From the NCBI RefSeq assembly GCF_001592875.1, contig NZ_LSOF01000016.1, positions 99,344 to 163,343 of the forward strand: 64,000 nucleotides of DNA, written 5' to 3'. The translations under genes and the position numbers were made by a program. The stretch comes from Pseudomonas sp. BMS12 (lineage in GTDB: Bacteria > Pseudomonadota > Gammaproteobacteria > Pseudomonadales > Pseudomonadaceae). Under the pieces are notes generated by a model, which did not search any database, was not told the origin of the DNA, and saw only the letters and a program-made list of their open reading frames with translations. Below are positions 1 through 8,105 of the stretch, piece after piece; the stretch's first letter is position 1; every line of letters begins with the position of its first letter.

Positions 1-169
1 AGGCTCCTGGTGCCTATCGCAAGCGCCTGCGGCAGACAGGGGAAAATTCGTGAACAACCGCATAGCCCGAGACCACGACCTTCGGTGAGGTCGAACAAGC
101 GCCGGACTCTCCTGCCAATCAACGAGCCGAATCCGATAAACTCGGGACCATCGTTGTCCGGAGTCCGAT
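1..169. other. Leader region upstream of the M18 aminopeptidase
   Basis: No credible gene is seen here. A 6-bp hairpin (CGACCT / AGGTCG, 76-93) lies inside it, and GGAG sits 7 bases before the ATG at 170. The left end may carry the tail of a transcript from outside the window. Confidence 0.4.
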
Positions 170-1459
170 ATGCGCACAGAGCTGAACCAGGGCCTGATCG
201 ATTTCCTCAAGGCCTCACCCACCCCCTTCCACGCCACCCGCAACCTGGCCCAACGCCTGCAAGCCGCAGGTTACAAGGCTCTGGACGAACGCGAGCCCTG
301 GCACACCGAAGCGGGCGGTCGCTATTACGTGACCCGCAACGACTCATCCATCATTGCCTTTCGCCTGGGCAACCGCGCGCCGCTGGACGGCGGCCTGCGC
401 CTGGTTGGCGCGCATACCGACAGCCCCTGCCTACGCGTAAAACCCCAGCCTGAGCTGCAGCGCCAGGGCTTTTTCCAGCTCGGCGTGGAAGTCTACGGCG
501 GCGCCCTGCTCGCCCCCTGGTTCGACCGCGATCTGTCGCTGGCCGGGCGCGTTACCTTTCGCGAAGGCGGCAAGGTGCAGAGCCTGCTGATCGACTTTCA
601 GCTGCCCATCGCGGTGATTCCCAACCTGGCCATCCACCTCAACCGCGAGGCCAACCAGGGCTGGGCGATCAACCCACAGAACGAATTGCCGCCGATCCTG
701 GCGCAGGTCTCGGGTGACGACAAACTGGACTTCCGCGCCCTGCTCACCGAGCGTCTGGCCGAGGAGCACGGTGTCAGCGCCGATGCGGTACTCGACTACG
801 AGCTGAGCTTCTACGACACCCAGAGCGCCGCCGTGATCGGCCTCAACCAGGAGTTCATCGCCGGCGCGCGCCTAGACAATCTGCTGTCGTGCTATGCCGG
901 CCTGCAGGCTCTGCTGGCCGCGGAAGGTGACGAAAGCTGCGTACTGGTGTGCACCGACCATGAGGAAATCGGTTCCTGCTCGGCCTGTGGCGCCGATGGT
1001 CCGTTCCTCGAACAGGTGCTGCGCCGAGTGCTGCCGGAGGGCGGAGACTTCGTGCGCTGCATCCAGAAATCGCTACTGGTGTCGGCCGACAATGCCCACG
1101 GCGTACACCCCAACTATGCCGACAAACACGACGCCAACCATGGTCCCAAGCTCAACGCCGGCCCGGTGATCAAGGTCAACAGCAATCAGCGCTACGCCAC
1201 CAACAGCGAGACTGCCGGTTTCTTCCGCCACCTGTGCCTGGCCGAGGAAGTGCCGGTGCAAAGCTTCGTGGTACGCAGCGACATGGGCTGCGGCTCGACC
1301 ATCGGCCCGATCACCGCCAGCCAGCTGGGCGTGCGCACCGTGGACATCGGCCTGCCGACCTTTGCCATGCATTCGATTCGCGAACTGGCCGGCAGCCAGG
1401 ACCTGGCCCATCTGGTGAAGGTGCTGACGGCTTTCTACGCCAGCGCAGAACTGGCCTGA
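170..1459 (+). CDS. apeB: M18 family aminopeptidase
   Basis: A 429-residue cytosolic zinc aminopeptidase of the M18 (aspartyl aminopeptidase) family, which removes N-terminal, often acidic, residues from peptides. The metal-site motifs of the family are visible: GAHTDSPCLR in the N-terminal third, ARLDNL near the middle, DHEEIGS about residue 265 and SDMGCGSTIGPI about residue 370. The length is normal for bacterial M18 enzymes. GGAG stands 7 bases before the ATG. The next gene, a CueR-like regulator, starts 7 bases after the stop, so the two are probably cotranscribed although no functional link is obvious. Confidence 0.95.
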   Translation: MRTELNQGLIDFLKASPTPFHATRNLAQRLQAAGYKALDEREPWHTEAGGRYYVTRNDSSIIAFRLGNRAPLDGGLRLVGAHTDSPCLRVKPQPELQRQGFFQLGVEVYGGALLAPWFDRDLSLAGRVTFREGGKVQSLLIDFQLPIAVIPNLAIHLNREANQGWAINPQNELPPILAQVSGDDKLDFRALLTERLAEEHGVSADAVLDYELSFYDTQSAAVIGLNQEFIAGARLDNLLSCYAGLQALLAAEGDESCVLVCTDHEEIGSCSACGADGPFLEQVLRRVLPEGGDFVRCIQKSLLVSADNAHGVHPNYADKHDANHGPKLNAGPVIKVNSNQRYATNSETAGFFRHLCLAEEVPVQSFVVRSDMGCGSTIGPITASQLGVRTVDIGLPTFAMHSIRELAGSQDLAHLVKVLTAFYASAELA

Positions 1460-1466
1460 CCTCCCC

Positions 1467-1904
1467 GTGAACATCGGTCTCGCGGCAAAGCGGAGTGGCC
1501 TCAGCGCCAAGATGATCCGTTACTACGAGTCGATCGGCCTGCTGCAACCGGCCGGGCGCACGGACAGCGGCTATCGCCAGTACGGTGCCCAGGACCTGCA
1601 TGTACTGGCCTTCATCAAGCGCTCGCGTGATCTGGGCTTTTCCCTGGAAGAGGTCGGCAAACTGCTGGCCCTGTGGCAGAACCGCCAGCGCGCCAGCGCC
1701 GATGTGAAAGCCCTGGCGCAAGGCCATATCACCGAGCTGAACCGCAAGATCGAAGAACTCACCGCACTGCGCGACACCCTGGGCGAACTGGTGCAGCACT
1801 GCCAGGGCGATCAGCGACCTGATTGCCCGATTCTGCGGGATCTGGAAACGGGGAGCGGCGAGCACAGTGCCAACGCGGGCGGCTGTATAGCTGGAAACCG
1901 CTAG
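1467..1904 (+). CDS. cueR: Cu(I)-responsive MerR-family regulator CueR
   Basis: A 145-residue MerR-family activator. Residues 1-70 form the winged helix-turn-helix (start MNIGLAAKRSGLSAKMIRYYE), followed by a dimerisation helix. The metal loop has Cys112 and Cys120 (CQGDQRPDC), the same positions as in E. coli CueR, and Ser77, the residue typical of monovalent-metal sensors, so Cu(I)/Ag(I)/Au(I) sensing is the likely role. The start is a GTG 7 bases after apeB. The usual partner, the copA ATPase gene, is not beside it, so its target promoters must lie outside the window. A perfect hairpin follows the gene. Confidence 0.9.
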   Translation: MNIGLAAKRSGLSAKMIRYYESIGLLQPAGRTDSGYRQYGAQDLHVLAFIKRSRDLGFSLEEVGKLLALWQNRQRASADVKALAQGHITELNRKIEELTALRDTLGELVQHCQGDQRPDCPILRDLETGSGEHSANAGGCIAGNR

Positions 1905-1930
1905 AAGGCTGATTTGCACAGCACCAGAAA

Positions 1931-1962
1931 GCCAAACGCCGGCCTTGGGGCCGGCGTTTGGC
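1931..1962. terminator. Bidirectional hairpin between cueR and the TonB receptor gene
   Basis: A perfect 14-bp stem (1931-1944 with 1949-1962) with loop TTGG, lying between two convergent genes. There is no long T-run on either side, so it is a strong hairpin that probably ends both transcripts. Confidence 0.7.
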
Positions 1963-2013
1963 GTGGAGCTGAAAACAGGCAGGTTTGGGCCTGTCGCTAC
2001 AGCGGGGGCAACC

Positions 2014-4257
2014 TTAGAAGTTGTACTTCGCGGACGCTGTGAGGCTACGCGGAGCACCGTAGGTCAGGGCACCGTAAGCATCGAAGATGTCGAAATACTT
2101 CTCGTCGGTCACGTTGTTGGCGTTCAGTTGCGCCGAGAGGTTCTCGGTGATTTCGTAGCGCGCCATCAGGCTGACCAGAGCATAGGCGTCCTGCTCGATC
2201 TTCTCGGGGTTGCCTGCCGGGTTGGTGGCATAGGTGTAGATGCTGTCCTGCCAGTTCACGCCGCCACCGATGGTCAGCTTGTCGTTGAAGAGGCCCGGTA
2301 CACGGTAGGTGGTGAAGGTCCGCAGCAGCTTTGTCGGGTAGAGCGTGTTGACGTCACTACCCTCGGCGTCTTCGGCCTCGAACTGGGTGTAGCCTGCCGA
2401 CACATTCCAACCTTCGGTGAGCTCACCAGACACCTCCAGCTCGAAGCCTTCGCTGGTCGCACCTTCGGTGGCCTCATAGGCATAACCGCCTACCGGGTCG
2501 GTAGGATCGATCAGCTGGCCGGTGCTCTGACCCAGGTTGTCCTGCTTGATCTGGAAGATCGCCGCGGAAGCATTCAGACGGCCGTCGAAGAACTCGAACT
2601 TCAGACCGGTCTCGTAGCTTTCGCCGGTAATCGGGTCGAGCTGCTGGCCGCTGCTATCGCGTACCGATTGCGGCAGGAAGATTTCCGTGTAGCTGGCATA
2701 GGCCGAGACACTGTCGGTGAGGTCATAGACGATACCGACATAAGGCGTGATCTCGTTGTCGACGTCGACCTTGCTGACTTCCGAGTAGATGTCATCGCTG
2801 GTCTTCTCGTAGAAGCTGTCACGTGCACCGAGAATCAGCTTCAGGTCATCGCTCAGGTTAAGGCGGGTCGCCGCATAGACGCCGCGCTGCTCGACCTCGC
2901 CGTAGCCATAGTCGCTGCGTGCGCCCCAGATCGGTTCGGCAAAATCGCCGCTGTAGTCGTCGAAGTTCGCCACGCCACCAAAGCCGCTCAGCGCGGGAAC
3001 CTGGTCGGCATCGAAATCCTGTTCGCTGTGGACATAGCCGAAGGCCAGATCATGGTCACGGCCAAGCAGGGCGAACGGGCCACTGAAGCGAATGCTGTAG
3101 TCATCCTGGGTGGTTTCGGTCTTGTAGGTGGCCGGGAACGAGGACATGCCGCTGGCGCCATCTCGGCCGGGATTGCCGGAGAGATACAACAGGGCGGAAT
3201 CGCCGGTCCGCTCGCCACGGTTGTAGCTCAGGTTGACCTGCCAGTCGTTGGCGAAGGTGTGATCCAGATTGACGAAATAGGTTTCGTAGGTGGTATCCCA
3301 CTGGCTCCAGTTCGCAGAGGAAGTCTTGGAGCGGCTCCAGTCGGTCTTGCCACCGTCGGCATACCACACGGGCAGGCCACCCCACATCGGCGAATCGGAC
3401 TTGTTCTCCTGGCGACTGGCCCCGAACCACAGGGTGGTATCAGGCGTCAGGTCGATATCCATGGTGCCGTAGAAGGTTTCGCGCTGGTTGGAGTGCAGGT
3501 CGATCCAGCTGTCACCCTCGTTGTATTCACCGACCAGGCGCGCGCGGATGGTGCCCTCCTCGTTCAAGGCCATGGACAGGTCACCCAGGGTGCCATAGGT
3601 ATCCCAGGTGCCCGCACTGACCTCGACCGAGCCAGTCAGCTCGCGGCTGTTGGCGCGTTTGCGCACCATGTTCAGCGAGGCGGAGGGGTCGCCCGCGCCA
3701 GTCATCAGGCCGTTGGCGCCGCGCACTACTTCGACGCGGTCGTACATGGCCAGACTGCTGAAGATCTCCCCCGAGCTCCAGGGTTGCTCATAGATGGTCG
3801 GTACGCCGTCGATCATCAGCGAGTTGAGTTCGAAACCGCGGGCGTTGATCTGGCCACGGCTGGTCTCGTAGCGGTTCAGCGAGATACCCGTGGTGTTGTT
3901 GACCACATCGGTAATGGTCTGCAGGTCCTGGTCCTGCATGCGCTGCTGGGTGACCACGGTGACCGATTGCGGGGTTTCGCGCAGCGACATCTTCAGCGGA
4001 GTCGCGGTCTTGGCGGAACCCGTGGTGTAGGACCGTGTTCCTTCGGTGGTGTCACCCAGAACCTGTGCAGCCTCGCCGGTGATGGCCAACGCATCGAGCG
4101 TCACCGCCCCCTCCTCTGTCTGCTGCGCATAAGCCGGCAACGCAGCAACAGCGCTACCAGCAGCCAGTAGGTGAATCGCCAGGGCCAGCGGGCGAAGTGA
4201 CAGGGACGAGCGCGCGGCAGCCGCACCTGGCTGACGCGGGAGGGTGCAAGGGGACAT
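2014..4257 (-). CDS. TonB-dependent ferric-siderophore receptor
   Basis: A 747-residue outer-membrane receptor that imports a ferric siderophore using TonB energy. A signal peptide ends near AYAQQ (about residue 45). A TonB-box-like VTLDALAITGE follows directly, then the plug domain (RETPQSVTVVTQQRM, DVVNNTTGISLNRYE, RVEVVRGANGLMTG) and a 22-strand barrel closing in terminal Phe (SLTASAKYNF). It resembles the FhuE/FpvA/FoxA group, so a hydroxamate or mixed siderophore is plausible, but the ligand cannot be read from sequence. There is no N-terminal signalling (STN) domain and no sigma/anti-sigma pair beside it, so control is probably direct, by Fur through the box at 4299-4317. Confidence 0.93.
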   Translation of the reverse strand: MSPCTLPRQPGAAAARSSLSLRPLALAIHLLAAGSAVAALPAYAQQTEEGAVTLDALAITGEAAQVLGDTTEGTRSYTTGSAKTATPLKMSLRETPQSVTVVTQQRMQDQDLQTITDVVNNTTGISLNRYETSRGQINARGFELNSLMIDGVPTIYEQPWSSGEIFSSLAMYDRVEVVRGANGLMTGAGDPSASLNMVRKRANSRELTGSVEVSAGTWDTYGTLGDLSMALNEEGTIRARLVGEYNEGDSWIDLHSNQRETFYGTMDIDLTPDTTLWFGASRQENKSDSPMWGGLPVWYADGGKTDWSRSKTSSANWSQWDTTYETYFVNLDHTFANDWQVNLSYNRGERTGDSALLYLSGNPGRDGASGMSSFPATYKTETTQDDYSIRFSGPFALLGRDHDLAFGYVHSEQDFDADQVPALSGFGGVANFDDYSGDFAEPIWGARSDYGYGEVEQRGVYAATRLNLSDDLKLILGARDSFYEKTSDDIYSEVSKVDVDNEITPYVGIVYDLTDSVSAYASYTEIFLPQSVRDSSGQQLDPITGESYETGLKFEFFDGRLNASAAIFQIKQDNLGQSTGQLIDPTDPVGGYAYEATEGATSEGFELEVSGELTEGWNVSAGYTQFEAEDAEGSDVNTLYPTKLLRTFTTYRVPGLFNDKLTIGGGVNWQDSIYTYATNPAGNPEKIEQDAYALVSLMARYEITENLSAQLNANNVTDEKYFDIFDAYGALTYGAPRSLTASAKYNF

Positions 4258-4298
4258 GGTGTACTCCGAAGGGTTATGCGTTGGCTAATGCTTTATTT

Positions 4299-4317
4299 GA
4301 GAATGCTTATCATAGTA
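4299..4317. promoter_or_regulatory. Fur box upstream of the TonB receptor
   Basis: GAGAATGCTTATCATAGTA matches 13 of 19 positions of the Fur consensus GATAATGATAATCATTATC. It lies about 40 bases upstream of the receptor start in an AT-rich stretch unlike the surrounding sequence. Confidence 0.7.
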
Positions 4318-4434
4318 ATTCAGATAAAGACTCAATTTAAAGAACCTGCCAAAAGAAAGTTCCTTGCAACAGCGCAATAATTTTTCAGGAGAGATGCCAA
4401 CCCAGCGCGATGCGCTGACTGGCCAGGCAAACAA

Positions 4435-4456
4435 AAGGGGCGCCGAAGCGCCCCTT
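4435..4456 (-). terminator. Intrinsic terminator of the ferritin gene
   Basis: Read on the minus strand it is a 9-bp stem (AAGGGGCGC / GCGCCCCTT) closed by a TTCG tetraloop and followed by a T-rich run, 24 bases past the ferritin stop codon. Confidence 0.85.
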
Positions 4457-4479
4457 GGGTATTGCTGAGAGTGCAAGCG

Positions 4480-4944
4480 TCAGGCTTGCGATTGCAGGTA
4501 GTTCTGCAGGCCGATGCGGTCGATCAGGCCGAGCTGCTGTTCCAGCCAATAGGCGTGGTCTTCCTCCGTATCGTGCAGCTGCACTTCAAGCATCTCGCGG
4601 CTGATGTAATCGCCATGCTTTTCGCACAGCTCTATACCCTTGGCCAGGGCCTCACGCACTTCGTATTCCAGCTTGAGGTCGGCACGCAGCATGTCCGGCA
4701 CGGTGGCGCCGGGATGGATCTTGTGTGGTGTCATGTTCGGCGTGGCTTCGAGGAAGAGGATGCGCCTGAGCAGGGCATCGGCGTGTTCGGTCTCTTCCTC
4801 CATCTCGTGGTTGAGACGCTCGTAGAGCTTGTTGAAGCCCCAGTCCTCGTACATCCGTGAATGCAGGAAATACTGATCGCGCGCGGCGAGCTCGCCACGC
4901 AGTAGTTCCTTGAGATATTCGACGACTTCGGCAGCGCCTTGCAT
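4480..4944 (-). CDS. bfr: Bacterioferritin-family ferritin, BfrA/FtnA type without haem ligand
   Basis: A 154-residue four-helix iron-storage protein. It starts MQGAAEVVEYL; this ATG has GGGGAA upstream, and an in-frame TTG six codons earlier is less likely. Ferroxidase-site residues Glu18, Glu51 and His54 are present. Position 52, the Met that binds inter-subunit haem in classical Bfr, is Thr (HEMEEETEHAD). This matches the P. aeruginosa subunit first called BfrA and later FtnA. It probably stores iron in the cytosol as a homo- or hetero-oligomer. It is monocistronic, with its own terminator, and close to the iron-regulated TonB receptor. Confidence 0.93.
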   Translation of the reverse strand: MQGAAEVVEYLKELLRGELAARDQYFLHSRMYEDWGFNKLYERLNHEMEEETEHADALLRRILFLEATPNMTPHKIHPGATVPDMLRADLKLEYEVREALAKGIELCEKHGDYISREMLEVQLHDTEEDHAYWLEQQLGLIDRIGLQNYLQSQA

Positions 4945-5124
4945 GACTCGATTCCCCAACAAAAGCTTCGTTCAGACGGCAAGCTTCGACCCTCGATGCG
5001 CACTGGTCAAGCAACAAAACGCCTTTATCGGCGGAGCGATTCGCATTAGCGCAAAGCCGCATGCTTGCTGGGTTTAAGCCATCTTGCAGTAAATGAAAAT
5101 GCCTCTGATAACGCGCCACAAACA

Positions 5125-5160
5125 GCAACCGAGGAGCAGAGAACTCCGCTCCTCGGTTGC
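5125..5160 (-). terminator. Hairpin terminator of the SDR gene
   Basis: A perfect 13-bp stem (5125-5137 with 5148-5160) with a 10-base loop, 11 bases after the stop codon of the minus-strand SDR gene. The T-run after it is short and interrupted. Confidence 0.75.
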
Positions 5161-5171
5161 TCAGGCCAGGC

Positions 5172-5930
5172 TCAAACAAACATGCCGCCGGACACCTCGA
5201 CACGCTGCGCATTGACCCAGCCGGCTTCCGCGGACAGCAACATGGCGATGGCCTTGCCGATGTCGTCCGGCAGGCCAACCCGCCCCAGCGCCGTCTGCGC
5301 CGCAATGGCCGCGTTGAGTTCGGCGTTATCACGCACGGCGCCGCCGCCAAAATCGGTTTCGATAGCGCCCGGGGCAATCACATTGGCGCGAATGCCACGC
5401 GCCCCCAGCTCCTTGGCCATGTAGCGGGTCAAAACCTCGATACCGCCTTTCATCGCCGCGTAGGCGGCGTAGCCCGGCAGCGAGAAACGCGCCAGCCCGC
5501 TGGAGACATTGAGAATGCGCCCACCGTCGGCCACCAGCGGCAACAGTTTCTGGGTGAGGAAGAAAGTGCCCTTGAGGTGGATGTTCAGCAACTGGTCGAA
5601 CTGCTCCTCGCTGGTCTCGGCGAAGGGCACGTGGATGCCGATGCCGGCGTTGTTGACCAGGGCATCGAAGCTGTCACGCTGGAAGGTGGCGGCCAGGGCC
5701 GCACGCACATGGTTGGCGAAATCCTCGAAGCTTGCCGCGCGACCGACATCCAGCTGCAAGGCCACGGCCTTGCGACCGAGGGCACGGATCTGCGCCACCA
5801 ATGCTTCGGCCTCGGCCTTGCCGCTGTTGTAGGTCAGGATCAGGTCGTGGCCTTGTTCGGCCAGGTGCAGGGCGGCGTTCTTGCCAAGGCCGCGGCTGGC
5901 GCCGGTGATCAGGGTGAGAGTCGGGTTCAT
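5172..5930 (-). CDS. SDR family NAD(P)-dependent oxidoreductase
   Basis: A 252-residue classical short-chain dehydrogenase/reductase. It shows the cofactor motif TGASRGLG near residue 10, NNAG about residue 95, the active-site Ser in NVSSGLA, the YAAMK (YxxxK) dyad and a C-terminal VSGGMFV. The ATG at 5930 is preferred because GAGGA lies upstream; the frame stays open upstream but has no good start. The substrate is unknown. It is divergent from the LysR gene at 6047 across 116 bp, the usual arrangement of a LysR regulator with its target. Confidence 0.88.
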   Translation of the reverse strand: MNPTLTLITGASRGLGKNAALHLAEQGHDLILTYNSGKAEAEALVAQIRALGRKAVALQLDVGRAASFEDFANHVRAALAATFQRDSFDALVNNAGIGIHVPFAETSEEQFDQLLNIHLKGTFFLTQKLLPLVADGGRILNVSSGLARFSLPGYAAYAAMKGGIEVLTRYMAKELGARGIRANVIAPGAIETDFGGGAVRDNAELNAAIAAQTALGRVGLPDDIGKAIAMLLSAEAGWVNAQRVEVSGGMFV

Positions 5931-6046
5931 CTTGATGTCCTCGTCGGAGTGAATGGCTGACGAGGACAAAACTATTGATCGACCTTGATCAGATAAATCA
6001 GCCAATCCTGTTTAGACTGTCCAAATATCAATAACAGTGAGCAGCT

Positions 6047-6967
6047 ATGGACCGCTTTCATGCCATGCGGGCTTTCGTCCGCGTCGCCGAACTGGCCAGC
6101 TTCACCCGCGCCGCCGAGAGCCTGGGCCAGCCCAAGGCCAGCGTTTCGCTGCTGGTACAGCAACTGGAAAACCAGCTCGGCGCCCGCCTGCTGCACCGCA
6201 CCACGCGCCGGGTGAGCCTGACCCAGGACGGCCAGGCCTGCTACGAGCGCTGCAAGGACCTGCTGGCCGACGCCGAGGAAATCGAGGCGATGTTCCAGCT
6301 GGAAGCCAGCCAATTGCGTGGCCGCCTGCGGGTGGACATGAACCAGGCTGTGGCCCGCGACCTGGTGCTGCCACGCCTGGCCGAATTCCTCCGCGCCCAT
6401 CCGCAACTGGAGTTGGAGCTGAGCTGCACCGATCACCGAGTCGACCTGATCCGCGAAGGTTTCGATTGCGTGGTGCGGGTCGGCGGCCAGGTCGACCCGG
6501 GGCTGATCGCCCGCTCGCTGGGGCAGATGGAGCAGATCAACTGCGCCAGCCCCGCCTACCTGCAACGCTTCGGCACGCCGCGCAGCCTGGCGGACCTGGC
6601 CGAGCATCGCCTGGTGCACTACGTGCCCAACCTCGGCGCGCGGGCCGATGGCTGGGAATACCAGCAGAACGGCGAGACGCACAGCCTGGATATGCCTGGC
6701 GCGCTGACGGTGAACAGCACCGACGCCTACAGCCAGGCCTGCCTGGCCGGACTCGGACTGATCCAGGTGCCGCGCGTGGGCGTGCTGCCCTATCTGGCCG
6801 ATGGGCGCCTGGTGGAAGTGTTAGCCGAGTTCCGCGCCGCCCCCATGCCGGTGTTTCTGCTGTACCCGCATCGACGCAACCTGTCGAAGCGGGTGCAGGT
6901 ATTCATGGATTGGCTGGCTGGCCTGGTGCGCCCCTACGTCGCAGAACGGACGCCGGCAACACGGTGA
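6047..6967 (+). CDS. LysR family transcriptional regulator
   Basis: A 306-residue LysR-type regulator. The winged helix-turn-helix spans about residues 5-65 (SFTRAAESLGQPKASVSLLVQQLE), followed by a linker helix and a periplasmic-binding-fold effector domain. It belongs to the large group whose effector domain carries DLIREGFDCVVRVG. It is divergent from the SDR gene and probably controls it. Its 3' end overlaps the 3' end of the EamA-like gene on the other strand by 65 bp. Confidence 0.9.
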   Translation: MDRFHAMRAFVRVAELASFTRAAESLGQPKASVSLLVQQLENQLGARLLHRTTRRVSLTQDGQACYERCKDLLADAEEIEAMFQLEASQLRGRLRVDMNQAVARDLVLPRLAEFLRAHPQLELELSCTDHRVDLIREGFDCVVRVGGQVDPGLIARSLGQMEQINCASPAYLQRFGTPRSLADLAEHRLVHYVPNLGARADGWEYQQNGETHSLDMPGALTVNSTDAYSQACLAGLGLIQVPRVGVLPYLADGRLVEVLAEFRAAPMPVFLLYPHRRNLSKRVQVFMDWLAGLVRPYVAERTPATR

Positions 6968-7799
6968 TCACCAGGCCGCCGAAAACCAGGCCGCAGGCCA
7001 GCCAACCTAGCGGGCTGAGCGCCTCACCGAGCAGCAGCCAGCCGGACAGCAGGCCGGATACCGGCACCGCCAGGGCGAAGGGCGTGACCAGGCTGGCCGG
7101 GTAGCGGCGCAGCAGAAAGCTCCAGATGGCGAAGCCGACCGTGGTGGCGAGGAAGGCGATATACAGCAGCGCGCCGACGCCGCGCCAGCTCAGGTTGCTC
7201 AGTGCCGCGCCCATCGCCTGCGGCCCCTCGAACAGATACGACAGGCCCAGCAGCGGCAACACCGGCACCAGGCTGACCCAGCAGATCAGGCGCAGCATGT
7301 CGCTGGCGCCGGAACGCTTGGTGGCGATATTGGAGAAGGCCCAGGCCAGCGCGGCGGCTACCACCAGGGCGAAGCCCAGCAGGCTGTCGCCCAGCGGCCG
7401 CTGCAGGCCGATCAGCACCAACCCTCCGGCCGCCAGCACCAGGCCGGCCAACGCCCGGGCCGTCGGCCGCTCGCCCAGCACCAGCGCGGCGATCAGCACG
7501 GTAAAGAACACCTGGCTCTGCAGCACCAGCGACGACAGCCCGGCCGGCATGCCCAGGTGCATGCCGACGAACAGCAGGCCGAACTTGACCACCCCGAGCA
7601 GCACGCCGATCTGCACGATGCGCCACCCGGGCGCCGGCAAGGGCCCACGCAGGAACAGCAACGGCAGAGCCGCCAGGGCGAAGCGCAGGGCACAGAACAA
7701 CAGCGGCGGAAAGTCCTCCAGGCCGACCTTGATGACGACGAAGTTGACGCCCCAGATCAGGGTGACCAACAGGGCCAGGAGGATGTGCGGTAGGGGCAT
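6903..7799 (-). CDS. eamA: EamA-like DMT family transporter (amino-acid metabolite exporter)
   Basis: A 298-residue inner-membrane protein with about ten hydrophobic segments forming two EamA repeats. The N-terminus (LALLVTLIWGVNFVVIKVGL) and the segment GMPAGLSSLVLQSQVFFT closely follow E. coli EamA, which exports O-acetylserine and cysteine, so a similar efflux role is likely. The ATG has GGAG 8 bases upstream. The gene runs tail-to-tail into the LysR gene with a 65-bp overlap. A REP doublet lies just upstream of its start. Confidence 0.88.
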   Translation of the reverse strand: MPLPHILLALLVTLIWGVNFVVIKVGLEDFPPLLFCALRFALAALPLLFLRGPLPAPGWRIVQIGVLLGVVKFGLLFVGMHLGMPAGLSSLVLQSQVFFTVLIAALVLGERPTARALAGLVLAAGGLVLIGLQRPLGDSLLGFALVVAAALAWAFSNIATKRSGASDMLRLICWVSLVPVLPLLGLSYLFEGPQAMGAALSNLSWRGVGALLYIAFLATTVGFAIWSFLLRRYPASLVTPFALAVPVSGLLSGWLLLGEALSPLGWLACGLVFGGLVITVLPASVLRRRGAPGQPANP

Positions 7800-7899
7800 G
7801 GCGAACGCTCCAGCAAGAACCTGAGCACCCTAACAGTTTGCCGCAGGACTGGATCGATACAGTTACCGAGCAACTGTATGCACCACCAGCGCAACACCC

Positions 7900-7984
7900 G
7901 TGAGGGAGCGGCTGCAGCCACGAGGCAATGCCTGGACAGAGCACGACCGCGAGCGGCCTTCATCGCGGCTGAAGCCGCTCCCAC
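7900..7984. repeat. REP doublet (inverted pair)
   Basis: Two copies of the Pseudomonas REP core in opposite orientation: left GTGAGGGAGCGGCTGCAGCC (7900-7919), right the complement-type GCGGCTGAAGCCGCTCCCAC ending at 7984. The 39 bases between the arms differ from those in the other doublets. Related doublets are at 42522-42584 and 56793-56855. Confidence 0.9.
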
Positions 7985-8068
7985 CGAACGCACTTGACCC
8001 GCTTTCGCAGCAAGGGCCGGGCAGCTGCATCGATTGCTTTTTAGGTCTACCCAGGTACATGCCAAAAC

Positions 8069-8092
8069 GCCCGCGACGGGCGGGCTTTTTTT
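8069..8092. terminator. Intrinsic terminator downstream of the RIO kinase gene
   Basis: GCCCGC / GCGGGC stem with a 5-base loop followed by seven T on the plus strand. On the minus strand it lies 14 bases past the RIO kinase stop and is followed by GTTTT, so it can work both ways. Confidence 0.8.
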
Positions 8093-8105
8093 GGCGAAGA
8101 CCAAC

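Larger units (their letters stand above)
7800..8105. other. Gene-free region with REP doublet and terminator
   Basis: Spans from the start of the exporter gene to the end of the RIO kinase gene. It contains the REP doublet at 7900-7984 and the terminator at 8069-8092. The promoter of the exporter presumably lies at its left end; no clear -35/-10 pair is seen. Confidence 0.6.

Noticed and set aside
1945..4170. Plus-strand open frame of about 740 codons
   Set aside because: Antisense to the TonB receptor gene, no family motifs, and the receptor on the other strand has a signal peptide, plug, barrel and Fur box.
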